Numbered from the stretch's first letter, positions 52,374 through 61,603 are shown. The stretch is DNA of 64,000 bases from Mucilaginibacter sp. SMC90 (GCF_022811725.1 NZ_CP094527.1:5580001-5644000), one strand, 5' to 3'. Notes: generated by a model not told the origin, from the sequence alone. A program made the numbers and translations.

Positions 52374-55300
52374 TTAAAAAGTAACACTAACACCTAAGTT
52401 GTATGACCTAACCAGCGGATAAGTACCATAATCGATACCTGGAGCAAGGTTTGGATTTTGGGTATTGTTTGAAGCAGCGCCCGAGTAGTTATAATCAACA
52501 TCAGGGTTATAGCCTTTGTACTTGGTGATGGTAAATGCGTTAACCACACTTGCAAATACACGTGCTTTGCTCAGGCCTAAAGTTTGTTGTAAAAAGTTAG
52601 GCAGTGTATAACCTAAGGTTAGGTTAGTACAACGCAGGTATGAGCCGCTTTGCAGGTAAAAGGTTGATAAACGGGTACTGTTACTTTGTGTACCGGCACG
52701 TGAAGCGCGGTAAAATGAACCGTCGCCCGGGTCGGCTTCGTTACGGTAACGCTGTGCAACATTTGCATACTGGTTGCCTGAACCTTCGCCATTGTACAGG
52801 TAATAATCCTGTCCGTCAAGTATCTGATTGCCGTACGAACCGTTGAATGAAGCGCTTGCATCAAAACGTTTGTAGGTACTGTTGAAAGCAAAGCCGTAGG
52901 TAAATTTAGCATATGGCGAGCCGATAATGGTTTTATCAGCATCGTTAACAACACCGTCTTTGTTGGTATCAACAAACCAAAGGTCGCCAATTTTGGCAGG
53001 GTTGGTTTGTGAAGCAGACGGAGCAGTTTTGCCATAGTTTGATGCATTGATTATACCACCAACCTTAAAGCCATAAAACATACCGATTGGCTGGCCCTGG
53101 GTTGTAATACTGGTAAGGTATGAACGCTCGGCACCGTTAATGATCAAAGTGTTATTGGCAGGTAGTTTCACAACCTTATTACGGTTTAATGAAATATTAC
53201 CGCTTACACCAAAAGTAAAGTCTTTATTGTTGATGATCTTACCGTCTAACTGCAAGTCAAAACCGGTGTTGCGGATCTTTGAATCGCGCAGGTTGGTAAG
53301 GATGGTTGTGCTACCCGAAATAGCCGATATTGGCTGGTTGTACAGCAGGTTGTATGAATAACTCAGGTAATAGTTGGCAATAACCTGTAACCGGCCGTTA
53401 AACAAACCTATATCTGTACCAACGTTGTACTGCGAAGTAGTTTCCCACCTTAAGGTATTGTCTTTAAGGCCGCCAGGATAAGTGGCTGTTACAGCGCTGT
53501 TACCATCAAGCACTACACCGGTAGGGCTTGCCAGTGTTTGCTGGATATTGTAGTTACCAATGTTGTAGTTACCACTTTTACCCCAGCTTGCACGGATTTT
53601 AACTGTTGACTGATCGCCAAGGAAGTTGTGGTAGAAAGACTCGTCAGACAGGTTCCAGCCGGCTGCAACCGAAGGGAAATAACCATACTTGTTTGCCGGG
53701 CCAAAACGTGATGAACCATCGGCACGGAACGATGCGGTTAAGAAATATTTACCTGCATAGTTATAGTTGGCGCGGCCAAGATATGACAATAAGGTAAAGG
53801 CGTTTTTATAAGCTGAGTTTAAGCTGAAGTTAGCTGCCAAAGCTCCTTTGTTTGATATTTCGGGAATATTATCATTTTGGAAACCGTTGGCGGTAACGGC
53901 AATATAATCGTTAGTTGTACGCTGAGCAGTATAACCGGCCAAGGCATCAAAATGATGCTTACCAATTTGTTTGCTATAGTTTAAGGTAAACTCAGCAAGC
54001 TTATCAACCGTTGTTAAATTTGAAGCCTGCGCATTGGCAGCCAGTATTGACTGTTGTGAACCCGGAGGAAATGTACCGTTGCTGATAGTAGTAGGATAAT
54101 AATAATCGTACTTTTCAGTATAGGTTTGCGTACCTAAGTTTGTTTTAAAATCGAAGCCAGGTAATATGTTATACGTTACGTTGGCGTTATAAGTACTGCG
54201 GTAGCCTTTCCTGTTAAGTTTAACACGCTCAGCAAGTGCAACCGGGTTTTCGATGCCCTGGTAACCATATTGAGTAGAGCCGGCAGCTTCAGCATTAGTA
54301 GCCAGTGAACCATCAGCATTGTATGCCGGAAGATATGGCATGTAGATCAAAGCGCCCAACACCGGACCATGGTCAAAACGGCCTTCCGGAATTTCCTGGT
54401 TAGTGTTTTGAGTATATGATACGTTTGCACCGATATGGATACGTTTGTTTACATCACCCTCAACGTTTGAACGGAAGTTATAACGTTGCTGACCTGATGA
54501 TACAATTATACCAGGGTTATTTTGGTAAGAGCCGCTAACATAATAACGTACATTATTAGCTGCACCGCCAGAGAATGAAAGGGTGTGTTTCTGGAAAATT
54601 ACATTATGGTATAATTCATCCTGCCAGTCGGTATTTACAGTTTGCTTGATAGGGGTTTGCGCCGCAAAATTGTATAAACCATCCGGAATACTCACGCTGC
54701 CGGTGTTACCAACGTTGGCAACACGAGTGCTGTTCGGATCAGAGTACATAGCGTCATTCCAGGTATGACCAGAGTTTACCCAAAGGTCATGATAGGCATT
54801 GTTACGACCGTCGATAACCAGTAAAGCAGCCTGATCGGCATCTAATAATTTCACTTTGTGAGCAAGCTGATCAACACCTGTTTGAACGTCATATTCAAAG
54901 CGGCCTTTACCCTCTTTGCCTTTTTTAGTAGTGATCAATACTACACCGCCAGATGCGCGTGAACCGTAGATAGCAGCAGATGCAGCATCTTTCAAGATGT
55001 CGATACTTTCAACGTCATCAGGGTTAATGAAAAGGTCATTACCTGCAGGGTAACCGTCAATTACATATAAGGGATCAGAACTGGCGTTAAGTGACCCAAC
55101 ACCTCTTACCCTTATTTTAGTGCTTGTATATGGGGCACCGCTGGTTTGCGATATTTGCACACCTGCTACTTTGCCGGCAAGTGCCTGACCTAATGAAGGG
55201 GCCGAAAGATTAAGATCACCCGGTTTTATGCTTGCAATAGCACCGGTAACATCACTTTTACGGATGGTTTGGTAACCGATGGCTACAACCTCGTTAAGCA

Positions 55301-55655
55301 TGTTTGATTTCGGTTTCATCTTAACATTATAATTTGAAGCACTGCCAACAGTTATTTCCTGCTGATCGTAACCGATAAAATTAAAAAGCAGCACCGCACC
55401 TTCCTCGGCCGAGATGGTATATTTACCGTTTGTGTTGGTAGCAGTACCCTTGTCAGAACCTTTAATACGTACTGACACGCCCGGTAAAGGAAGGTTGGTT
55501 TCGTCGGTAACTGTACCGGTAATTTGCTTTGCGGCGTTTGATACTATATTTTTTGCCGAAGCGTTTGAGATAAAAGGTTTTAGCAAAACCAGTAAAAATA
55601 ATGCAGGAATTAAAAAAAACCTGCTCAAAAGATTTGGAATAATCTTTTTATTCAT
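52374..55655 (-). CDS. SusC/RagA TonB-linked porin, second locus
   Basis: From ATG 55655 (MNKKIIPNLLSRFFLI) it has 1093 residues; the 22 codons upstream are not a plausible signal. A CarboxypepD-like domain (~45-120, ITGTVTDETNLPLPGVSVRI), plug (EVVAIGYQTIRKSDVTGAIA; YGSRASGGVVLITTKKGK) and barrel follow, ending YNLGVSVTF. Unlike SusC1 there is no STN domain, so it should not signal through a FecR protein. The leader (to ~55,775) has the same layout as that of susC1. Confidence 0.93.
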   Translation of the reverse strand: MNKKIIPNLLSRFFLIPALFLLVLLKPFISNASAKNIVSNAAKQITGTVTDETNLPLPGVSVRIKGSDKGTATNTNGKYTISAEEGAVLLFNFIGYDQQEITVGSASNYNVKMKPKSNMLNEVVAIGYQTIRKSDVTGAIASIKPGDLNLSAPSLGQALAGKVAGVQISQTSGAPYTSTKIRVRGVGSLNASSDPLYVIDGYPAGNDLFINPDDVESIDILKDAASAAIYGSRASGGVVLITTKKGKEGKGRFEYDVQTGVDQLAHKVKLLDADQAALLVIDGRNNAYHDLWVNSGHTWNDAMYSDPNSTRVANVGNTGSVSIPDGLYNFAAQTPIKQTVNTDWQDELYHNVIFQKHTLSFSGGAANNVRYYVSGSYQNNPGIIVSSGQQRYNFRSNVEGDVNKRIHIGANVSYTQNTNQEIPEGRFDHGPVLGALIYMPYLPAYNADGSLATNAEAAGSTQYGYQGIENPVALAERVKLNRKGYRSTYNANVTYNILPGFDFKTNLGTQTYTEKYDYYYPTTISNGTFPPGSQQSILAANAQASNLTTVDKLAEFTLNYSKQIGKHHFDALAGYTAQRTTNDYIAVTANGFQNDNIPEISNKGALAANFSLNSAYKNAFTLLSYLGRANYNYAGKYFLTASFRADGSSRFGPANKYGYFPSVAAGWNLSDESFYHNFLGDQSTVKIRASWGKSGNYNIGNYNIQQTLASPTGVVLDGNSAVTATYPGGLKDNTLRWETTSQYNVGTDIGLFNGRLQVIANYYLSYSYNLLYNQPISAISGSTTILTNLRDSKIRNTGFDLQLDGKIINNKDFTFGVSGNISLNRNKVVKLPANNTLIINGAERSYLTSITTQGQPIGMFYGFKVGGIINASNYGKTAPSASQTNPAKIGDLWFVDTNKDGVVNDADKTIIGSPYAKFTYGFAFNSTYKRFDASASFNGSYGNQILDGQDYYLYNGEGSGNQYANVAQRYRNEADPGDGSFYRASRAGTQSNSTRLSTFYLQSGSYLRCTNLTLGYTLPNFLQQTLGLSKARVFASVVNAFTITKYKGYNPDVDYNYSGAASNNTQNPNLAPGIDYGTYPLVRSYNLGVSVTF

Positions 55656-55713
55656 ACTTTTAAAATTGATTGTTGAAAGAAATGACTTTAAGCCTTGGAC
55701 CGCTTTTGAGTTA

Positions 55714-55786
55714 TTTGACAATTATCCCGGACCGCGTGAGTGTTAGCGCATTCACCGGTTCTTAGTTTTATCGCCGAGCTCGATGT
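55714..55786 (-). promoter_or_regulatory. Folded 5' leader of susC2, similar to that of susC1
   Basis: On the minus strand: CTCGG (55774-55778), then CTAAGAACCGGTGA, a loop, TCACGCGGT, CCGGG, and AATTGTC (55718-55724). The order outer stem, CTAAGAAC, inner hairpin, AATTGTC is the same as at 23801-23851. AATTGTC ends about 62 bases before the ATG. Confidence 0.45.
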
Positions 55787-56033
55787 TAAGTTGAAGTTAA
55801 TGTTACATAGGCGATTGTTTTTAAAGACGTAAGTAAGAAATTAATAATTTAATAATTATTATTACGTTATCATTAAATAATATTAATACAAGGTTATTAA
55901 TATTGCAATAATGACAGCAAAGCTAAACCAACTATCTTAACCAAAGACTACCTTAGCGTTAAGTTTATATTAATAAAAAATAAAGAAAATGCCTGCCTTT
56001 GCAGGCATTTTTGCTTTAGTTAGTTATTAGGCA
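55787..56033. other. AT-rich upstream region of susC2
   Basis: Mostly A/T, with ATTAATAATTTAATAATTAT-like runs (55840-55900). It presumably holds the susC2 promoter, although I see no clear TTTG/TAnnTTTG pair. It ends with the terminator of the upstream gene. Confidence 0.4.
55986..56011 (-). terminator. Terminator of the 56.0 kb secreted-protein gene
   Basis: AAAATGCCTGC (55986-55996), loop CTTT, GCAGGCATTTT (56001-56011). A/T runs lie on both sides; 22 bases beyond the stop of the minus-strand gene. Confidence 0.85.
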
Positions 56034-56912
56034 CTACCACGAAGTAGTGGTAAAATTCACATTATTTTTACGCGATGAAGTCACGGCGATACCTTTTTCA
56101 TCGCCGCCCAGCAAAGAAAAACCTTCCAGTTCGTCTCCCCTGTCTATATGGTCAACCTGGCTCAATACCACTTGCTTACCTGCTTCAACCGACTTATTCA
56201 AATCAACGTAGGTAAACCGCCACTGCCTGCCTTCAAGCTTATTTTGGATGAGCACCAAAACGCCCTTATCGGCCTTCCAAAACAGGTTTTGTACCCAGGG
56301 CGTACATGTAAACTTTTTGTAAAGTACACCCGGTTCCTTAGTGCTTTTGGCTTTTGCCAGCTTTTCCGGGTCGTATAAACGCACTTCGTTGCCATGATCG
56401 CCATAATCGGCACTGGCTACATACCACTTATTATTATATTTAACATATTCGGGGCGGGTGCCCTGTATGCAGGCGTCATCCTCAATGGTATTGATCAAAT
56501 TGCCGTCAAGTGTGCCGGTTTTAAGCAAGCCTTTCCAGTTCACGTTATAAATTACCGCTCTCCATTGGCTGCCCGCGGCATTCAGGCGAATGGAATTACC
56601 TATAAAAGTAGGCCCTTTATCATTGTTGTAAGCAATACCGGTTGGATGGTTGATAACGTCCTGCCCGTTTTGGGTCAGCTTATATTCTTTATGCTGATAT
56701 ACCAGGCTGTCGTTTTCCAGCTTAAACTCGCGGATCATACCAACTTCCCTGTCGCCATATAAAAATATGCGGCCGTTTTGGTAAGAGATTCCCTGGCAGG
56801 CACCTAACGAATCGATGGTTATTGCGCGGTTGAGTTTGTGATCAATTGTCCCGGTGGTGATACTGCCGATACCTAAAACAGCAGCTATTACAGTTAAAGT
56901 GAGTTTTTGCAT
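56034..56912 (-). CDS. Secreted propeller-like protein of unknown function
   Basis: A 292-residue protein with an N-terminal hydrophobic signal (TVIAAVLGIGSITTG). The rest repeats a pattern of four beta strands with GI-x-Y, KWYVASADYGDHGNEVRLYD and FTYVDLNKSV, which suggests a beta-propeller of five or six blades. I do not recognise the family. Possibilities include a phytase-like esterase or a binding protein. It is upstream of the GH92 locus on the same strand but is separated by a terminator. Confidence 0.55.
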   Translation of the reverse strand: MQKLTLTVIAAVLGIGSITTGTIDHKLNRAITIDSLGACQGISYQNGRIFLYGDREVGMIREFKLENDSLVYQHKEYKLTQNGQDVINHPTGIAYNNDKGPTFIGNSIRLNAAGSQWRAVIYNVNWKGLLKTGTLDGNLINTIEDDACIQGTRPEYVKYNNKWYVASADYGDHGNEVRLYDPEKLAKAKSTKEPGVLYKKFTCTPWVQNLFWKADKGVLVLIQNKLEGRQWRFTYVDLNKSVEAGKQVVLSQVDHIDRGDELEGFSLLGGDEKGIAVTSSRKNNVNFTTTSW

Positions 56913-57003
56913 GAGTTTAAATAAGTTTACTGACTACTTTCAATCAATTACATTTAAAACCAAATCATAGCTTTAAGCTTTCCGCATTCTGCCTTCGGCT
57001 TTC

Positions 57004-58245
57004 TTAACGAGGATCAAGAGGTTCGTCCGGATCAATTTGTTTAGCTTCTTCAACCGGGAAATATTCAACTTCGGTTTCAGAATTACGCTTAGCCAGTTTG
57101 TAAGGCACGTAGTTAAGCTCCTTTTGGCAACGGGCATCCATATTCATGATAAAATCAGTTTGTGATTTATCGGTAACCACAATACCCGGCTTATCTGCAG
57201 GGATACCATATTTATAAAGCAGCCTGGCACTGTTGCGCATATTGGTGGTGGTATGGCGGGCATGCGGCTCAATAATCACTACATTTTCGGGGATATGAAG
57301 GGTTTTGACCAGGTAAACTTTCATTTCTTCAGCCTCGTTATACTTTGTTTTATAAGGATGCACCTTACCGCCCGATACAATGATAAACGGTGCTTTACCT
57401 GCTTTATATTCCTGTACCGCAAGCCTGCAGCGCAACATGCCTTCCCCACTCAACGGCGATGTTAAATCATCAGGGCCAGCGCCAGGTACAAGGATATTTG
57501 AGTATGGATAATCGCCCCATTTAATAGTCTTGATACGGGCAACAGCAGCCTTATTTGCGTTTAGTTCCATTGGCTCATAATTAGCCGGATCCTGCCTTTC
57601 GTTTATTTGCAGGTAAAGCAGCGCTGCCTGCATAGCAGGTTCAAAAAACAATTTTGTTCCTTTAATATCACCGGCTAATGTAGCAGAGGCATCGTACATC
57701 AGCGTATAATACGCCCTTGCTTTAACATTATAGCTGATAGAATCAATTTGCGGATAGTTGGGTTTTTTGCCTTCGGCATAAACACCAATAGTGTAATTAA
57801 TACTGCCCGCATCCTGCTCCCAGGCTTTTATAAGCAACTGCCCGGGCGACACGTTTTTATATAAGCTGTATTGGCCCGAAGGGATGAGCTTTGCTTTAAC
57901 CAGCTTATCAAGTGCATTGCCTGTTTTGTATAAAGCCGCGAGGCGATCGCCTACTAATTTGATATCATCGTCGGTTAGTTTTACGGCCGCCGTTAAACAT
58001 GATGCATCCTTACAATCAGTAAGCGAAGTATTAAGGGCGCTTAGTTTTTTCTGGGTAAGCAGAGCCAGTTGGGGGTCATTTTTAAGTAAAGCGTTTACTT
58101 CGGCGTCCTGTTCAAACAAAGTCAGCAGGCCGTAGTTTGTAGTCTTTACATAATCTGTCGGGGTATTTTTAGCCGGGGCCGGGGTTTGCGCAGAGGCATT
58201 TAAACCTCCTAAACCAAGCAGCGCTAATAGCAGGATTTTTTTCAT
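57004..58245 (-). CDS. Exported DUF218 (YdcF/SanA-like) protein
   Basis: From ATG 58245 (MKKILLLALLGLGGLNASAQ, clear signal peptide) it has 413 residues. Residues ~25-240 are helical and unlike known domains; the C-terminal half is the DUF218 fold: SNILVPGAGPDD, GEGMLRCRLAVQEYKAGKAP, FIIVSGGKVHP, YNEAEEMKVYLVKTLHIPE and the nearly invariant EPHARHTTTNMRNSARLL. DUF218 proteins are implicated in envelope integrity; no reaction is firmly assigned. Confidence 0.8.
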   Translation of the reverse strand: MKKILLLALLGLGGLNASAQTPAPAKNTPTDYVKTTNYGLLTLFEQDAEVNALLKNDPQLALLTQKKLSALNTSLTDCKDASCLTAAVKLTDDDIKLVGDRLAALYKTGNALDKLVKAKLIPSGQYSLYKNVSPGQLLIKAWEQDAGSINYTIGVYAEGKKPNYPQIDSISYNVKARAYYTLMYDASATLAGDIKGTKLFFEPAMQAALLYLQINERQDPANYEPMELNANKAAVARIKTIKWGDYPYSNILVPGAGPDDLTSPLSGEGMLRCRLAVQEYKAGKAPFIIVSGGKVHPYKTKYNEAEEMKVYLVKTLHIPENVVIIEPHARHTTTNMRNSARLLYKYGIPADKPGIVVTDKSQTDFIMNMDARCQKELNYVPYKLAKRNSETEVEYFPVEEAKQIDPDEPLDPR

Positions 58246-58430
58246 TTGTTGTTTTTTAACAAGGCGCAAATAACGCGCGAACAAGTAAACTCAAAGTTAA
58301 CTATCGGTAACTTTCCTCTTACAAAACATGCCTATTTTTGATTTAAATTAAGATATACCATCTTTAGGAATAAATAATCCATGTCAATTTTGATATTTGT
58401 AAAAGCTGATATTTATACCCAACATACCCC

Positions 58431-59615
58431 ATGGAAAATGCTGCCTTATTAAAAGCCATTATTGAAAACGCTATAGATGGCATTATCACCATTGATGAAC
58501 ATGGGATAGTTGAAACCATCAACCCATCGGCATGTAAGCTTTTTCAGTATGAGCCGGGCGACGTGGTTGGCAAAAATATATCTATGTTAATGCCGCAGCC
58601 TTACCGCCAGGAGCATGATCATTATATAAACCGTTATCAAACTACCGGCAAAGCGCATATCATCGGCATAGGCCGTGAAGTTACCGGCTTGCGAAAGGAT
58701 GGCAGTCAATTTCCCTTCAGGCTTGGTGTTAGCAATGTGAATTTTTCGGGCCGAAAAATTTATACCGGCTTTATTCATGACCTGAGCCGTGAAAAAGAAG
58801 CCGAAGACAAGCTGAAGGAATACGCATCTCATCTGGAAGAAGTGGTGGAAGAACGTACCCTGTCATTAAAGCAGTCGGTACTGGAACTGCAAAAAGCGAA
58901 AGAGGAAGTAAGCCAATCACTTGAAAAAGAGAAAGAACTGGGCCAATTGAAAAGCCGCTTTGTATCTATGGCATCACATGAATTTCGCACGCCATTGAGC
59001 GCCGTTCAGCTATCGGCTTCGCTTATTGACAAATACGCCGAGCCTTTGCAAAGCCCGCAGATCAGCAAGCATGTTAACAAAATAAAAAACGCGGTTGGTA
59101 ACCTCACTACTATTTTGAATGATTTCCTTTCACTCGAAAAACTGGAAGCCGGCCGTGTTGAACCATCATACACCACATTTGACCTGGTTAAGCTTGCCGA
59201 AGAAATAACTGAAGAAATGCAGCTTATGGCCAAACAAAATCAAAATATTCTTTACCAGCATACCGGCACCACCAGCATAGTAAAACTTGATATTAACCTG
59301 CTCAAAAACTGCATTATCAACCTCATTACCAATGCCATCAAATACTCGGGCGAGAACAGTTTTATTGAATTTAATACCGAAATAAATGCTGCCGGCTGCT
59401 CCGTCACTATAAAAGATAATGGTATAGGTATTCCCGACGGCGATCAGAAGCATTTATTTGAAGCGTTTTTCAGGGCGCACAATACAGGCAATATTCCCGG
59501 CACCGGTTTAGGGCTTAATATTGTGGCCCGGTATGCCGCCCTCATGAACGGCAGCGTTGATTTTCAAAGCAATGTAAACGAAGGCACTTCATTCACCATT
59601 TCATTCCCTGCATAA
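58431..59615 (+). CDS. fixL: FixL-like PAS sensor histidine kinase, probable haem oxygen sensor
   Basis: A 394-residue soluble kinase: PAS domain (~5-118), coiled coil (~120-170), HisKA with His183 (SMASHEFRTPLSAVQL) and HATPase_c (N-box NLITNAIKYS ~297-306, GIGIP, GTGLGLNIV ~357). The PAS domain follows Bradyrhizobium FixL closely: EHDHYINRY, TTGKAHIIGIGR, with His62, His76 and Arg82 at the positions of haem ligand His200, His214 and Arg220, all with one constant offset and no gap. This supports a haem-bound O2 sensor. The response-regulator gene starts immediately after the stop. Confidence 0.82.
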   Translation: MENAALLKAIIENAIDGIITIDEHGIVETINPSACKLFQYEPGDVVGKNISMLMPQPYRQEHDHYINRYQTTGKAHIIGIGREVTGLRKDGSQFPFRLGVSNVNFSGRKIYTGFIHDLSREKEAEDKLKEYASHLEEVVEERTLSLKQSVLELQKAKEEVSQSLEKEKELGQLKSRFVSMASHEFRTPLSAVQLSASLIDKYAEPLQSPQISKHVNKIKNAVGNLTTILNDFLSLEKLEAGRVEPSYTTFDLVKLAEEITEEMQLMAKQNQNILYQHTGTTSIVKLDINLLKNCIINLITNAIKYSGENSFIEFNTEINAAGCSVTIKDNGIGIPDGDQKHLFEAFFRAHNTGNIPGTGLGLNIVARYAALMNGSVDFQSNVNEGTSFTISFPA

Positions 59616-60659
59616 ATGAGCCAAAAGATCCTGATCATAGAAGATAATACCGATATCCGTGAAAACGTGGTTGAAATACTGGAACTGGCCGGCTACATCG
59701 TATTTGAGGCTGATAACGGTAAAACAGGTGTTGATCTTGCTATAAAAAACCTGCCTGATGTTATTCTTTGTGACATCATGATGCCCGAACTTGATGGTTA
59801 TGGCGTTTTATACATGCTGAACAAGAACCCCGAAACAGCTGCCATCCCTTTCATATTTTTAACAGCCAAAGCCGAGCGGATTGATCAGCGCAAGGGTATG
59901 GAGATGGGGGCCGACGATTATTTAACCAAGCCCTTTGATGATATGGAACTCCTGAGCGCCATTGAAAGCAGGCTCCGGAAAAAAAATGCGCAGCAAAGTT
60001 TTTATAGCCAGTCGCTTGAAAATTTAAGTTCTATTGTATCAAAAAACATTGGCCTCACCGAGTTAAAACGCATTATAGCCGAACGCAAAGCCCGCCTGTT
60101 TAAAAAGGACCAAGTTGTTTACTATGACGGTGACAAAGGGAATGGCTTGTACCTGATATTGAACGGCAGGGTAAAAACTGTTAAACTGGCCGGCGATGGC
60201 CGCGAGCTGATGACTGCCATCCACTCAGCCGAAGAATACCTCGGGGTAAATGCCATGCTCTCTAACGAAGCTTATACCGATACCGCTACGGCGATGGAGG
60301 ATAGTTTGCTGTGCCTGATCCCTAAAGACCAGCTGGATAACCTGCTCAATTTATATCCTGATGTTGCCCGGGAGTTTATCAAACTACTCTCCAACCATAT
60401 TCGCGACAGGGAAGAACAGCTATTGCAGCTTGCCTACAACTCGGTACGAAAAAGGATGGCCGATACGCTGATGCGCCTTTATAAACAACAGGGCGGTGAT
60501 TTCAAAGTATCCCGCGAAGACCTTGCAGCCATGGCCGGTGTTGCAACCGAAACCGTAAGCCGCACCCTTACCGATTTTAAAGATGAAAACCTTATTGATA
60601 AAAAAGGTAGTTTGATCACTGTACTTTCTCCTGAACGGCTTGGCAAAATGAAAAACTGA
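59616..60659 (+). CDS. Response regulator with fused Crp/Fnr output (FixJ-FixK-like fusion)
   Basis: A 347-residue protein with two parts. The receiver domain (~3-120) has phospho-acceptor Asp53 (ILCDIMMPELDGYG), T83 and Lys106 (DDYLTKPFDD). It is followed by a linker helix and a Crp/Fnr regulator (~145-345): beta-roll (FKKDQVVYYDGDKGNGLYLI), dimer helix, and HTH VSREDLAAMAGVATETVSRT. Phosphorylation by the adjacent FixL-like kinase would control the Crp-type DNA binding directly. No Cys cluster of the FNR kind is present. The start codon abuts the kinase stop (no gap), so translation is coupled. Confidence 0.9.
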   Translation: MSQKILIIEDNTDIRENVVEILELAGYIVFEADNGKTGVDLAIKNLPDVILCDIMMPELDGYGVLYMLNKNPETAAIPFIFLTAKAERIDQRKGMEMGADDYLTKPFDDMELLSAIESRLRKKNAQQSFYSQSLENLSSIVSKNIGLTELKRIIAERKARLFKKDQVVYYDGDKGNGLYLILNGRVKTVKLAGDGRELMTAIHSAEEYLGVNAMLSNEAYTDTATAMEDSLLCLIPKDQLDNLLNLYPDVAREFIKLLSNHIRDREEQLLQLAYNSVRKRMADTLMRLYKQQGGDFKVSREDLAAMAGVATETVSRTLTDFKDENLIDKKGSLITVLSPERLGKMKN

Positions 60660-60743
60660 CCGTTGTCACTTTTTTTGCTGATATTACTCATTCCCGCTCC
60701 GACAGCTTAAAGATAGCTTTGCCTTTGGTTAAATAAATCATGG

Positions 60744-61196
60744 ATGAAAGCGATAGCCTACAATATTAAGCCCTTCGAAAAAGAGTTTCTGGCGATAGCC
60801 AATCATAAAAAACATGAGATTACGCTCATATCAAACAATCTTACCCCGGATACCGCCATTTTTGCGGAAGGGAAAACGGCAGCCATTATCACTATTGATG
60901 ACAAGGTAACAGCCAACGTTATCGAAAAGCTTGCAATGGCCGGCATAAAATATATTGTTACCCGCTCATCCGAAACCGGTCATATCGATAAAGAAGCAGC
61001 CACACAATTTGGTATTAAACTGGCCAATATCCCCGCAGCCGTTTTGCAACAGCCCCTGAATACCGACAATCAATTACAGGAAACTGCCAATCAAACCATC
61101 CGCTGCCTTGATCTTTGGCAATTAAATAAGTGTGTAGGCAAAGCATGTGTTTGTGCTAAAGGATGCAGGAGTATGGTTTTGGATGATGTAAAGTAA
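60744..61196 (+). CDS. Truncated D-lactate-dehydrogenase-like protein with Cys-rich tail
   Basis: A 150-residue protein. Residues 1-98 (KAIAYNIKPFEKEFLAIANH ... VTRSSETGHIDKEAATQFGI ... ANIPA) match the N-terminal substrate domain of D-2-hydroxyacid/D-lactate dehydrogenases. The whole NAD-binding domain and the catalytic Arg/Glu/His are absent. Instead a tail carries Cys121, 130, 135, 137 and 141 (KCVGKACVCAKGC), a possible metal or cluster site. The frame is clean, so it is probably a repurposed gene and not a fresh pseudogene. It follows the oxygen-sensor pair by 84 bases, which hints at a role in low-oxygen metabolism. Confidence 0.65.
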   Translation: MKAIAYNIKPFEKEFLAIANHKKHEITLISNNLTPDTAIFAEGKTAAIITIDDKVTANVIEKLAMAGIKYIVTRSSETGHIDKEAATQFGIKLANIPAAVLQQPLNTDNQLQETANQTIRCLDLWQLNKCVGKACVCAKGCRSMVLDDVK

Positions 61197-61207
61197 GAGC
61201 TGTAATC

Positions 61208-61603
61208 TTATTTCTGTATCAGCACTAACAACGCTTGTGGCGTTTCATAAGTTGTGCCTTTATAGCTTAGCGCTTTAACGCCAACACATACTGTATCGAT
61301 AGCTTTAGTAGCATGGGTGATATAGATCTTTCCGCGTACATCCGGCTCGGTACCATCACTTACCGTTTTCATACCTGTTAACAACTGCATCACGCTATCA
61401 ATACCCGGCTTTTTATCAAAGTTTTTTTCTTTTCCTTCGGGGAAGTAATAATCAAACTTATCGCAGGTGATCCTGAATTGGGTTTCGCGGCCAAGCTCTG
61501 TAAATTTGAATTTGATGGATTGCACATCATCAGTTGAACTGCCTTTGCTTTTACAGGCGGCAAATGACAGCGCCGCAAGGAAAATAAGTTTATAATTTTT
61601 CAT
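61208..61603 (-). CDS. Small lipoprotein of unknown function
   Basis: From ATG 61603 it has 131 residues with a lipobox (LSFAAC, Cys at residue 17). The mature part is a compact alpha/beta domain (SIKFKFTELGRETQFRITCD ... GKIYITHATKAIDTVCVG) with two cysteines that could form a disulfide. I do not recognise the family. Convergent with the D-LDH-like gene. Confidence 0.6.
   Translation of the reverse strand: MKNYKLIFLAALSFAACKSKGSSTDDVQSIKFKFTELGRETQFRITCDKFDYYFPEGKEKNFDKKPGIDSVMQLLTGMKTVSDGTEPDVRGKIYITHATKAIDTVCVGVKALSYKGTTYETPQALLVLIQK

Noticed and set aside
60744..61196. Considered as a plain pseudogene of D-lactate dehydrogenase
   Set aside because: The downstream sequence to 61207 shows no remnant of the NAD domain, the frame is clean, and the tail has a specialised Cys pattern.
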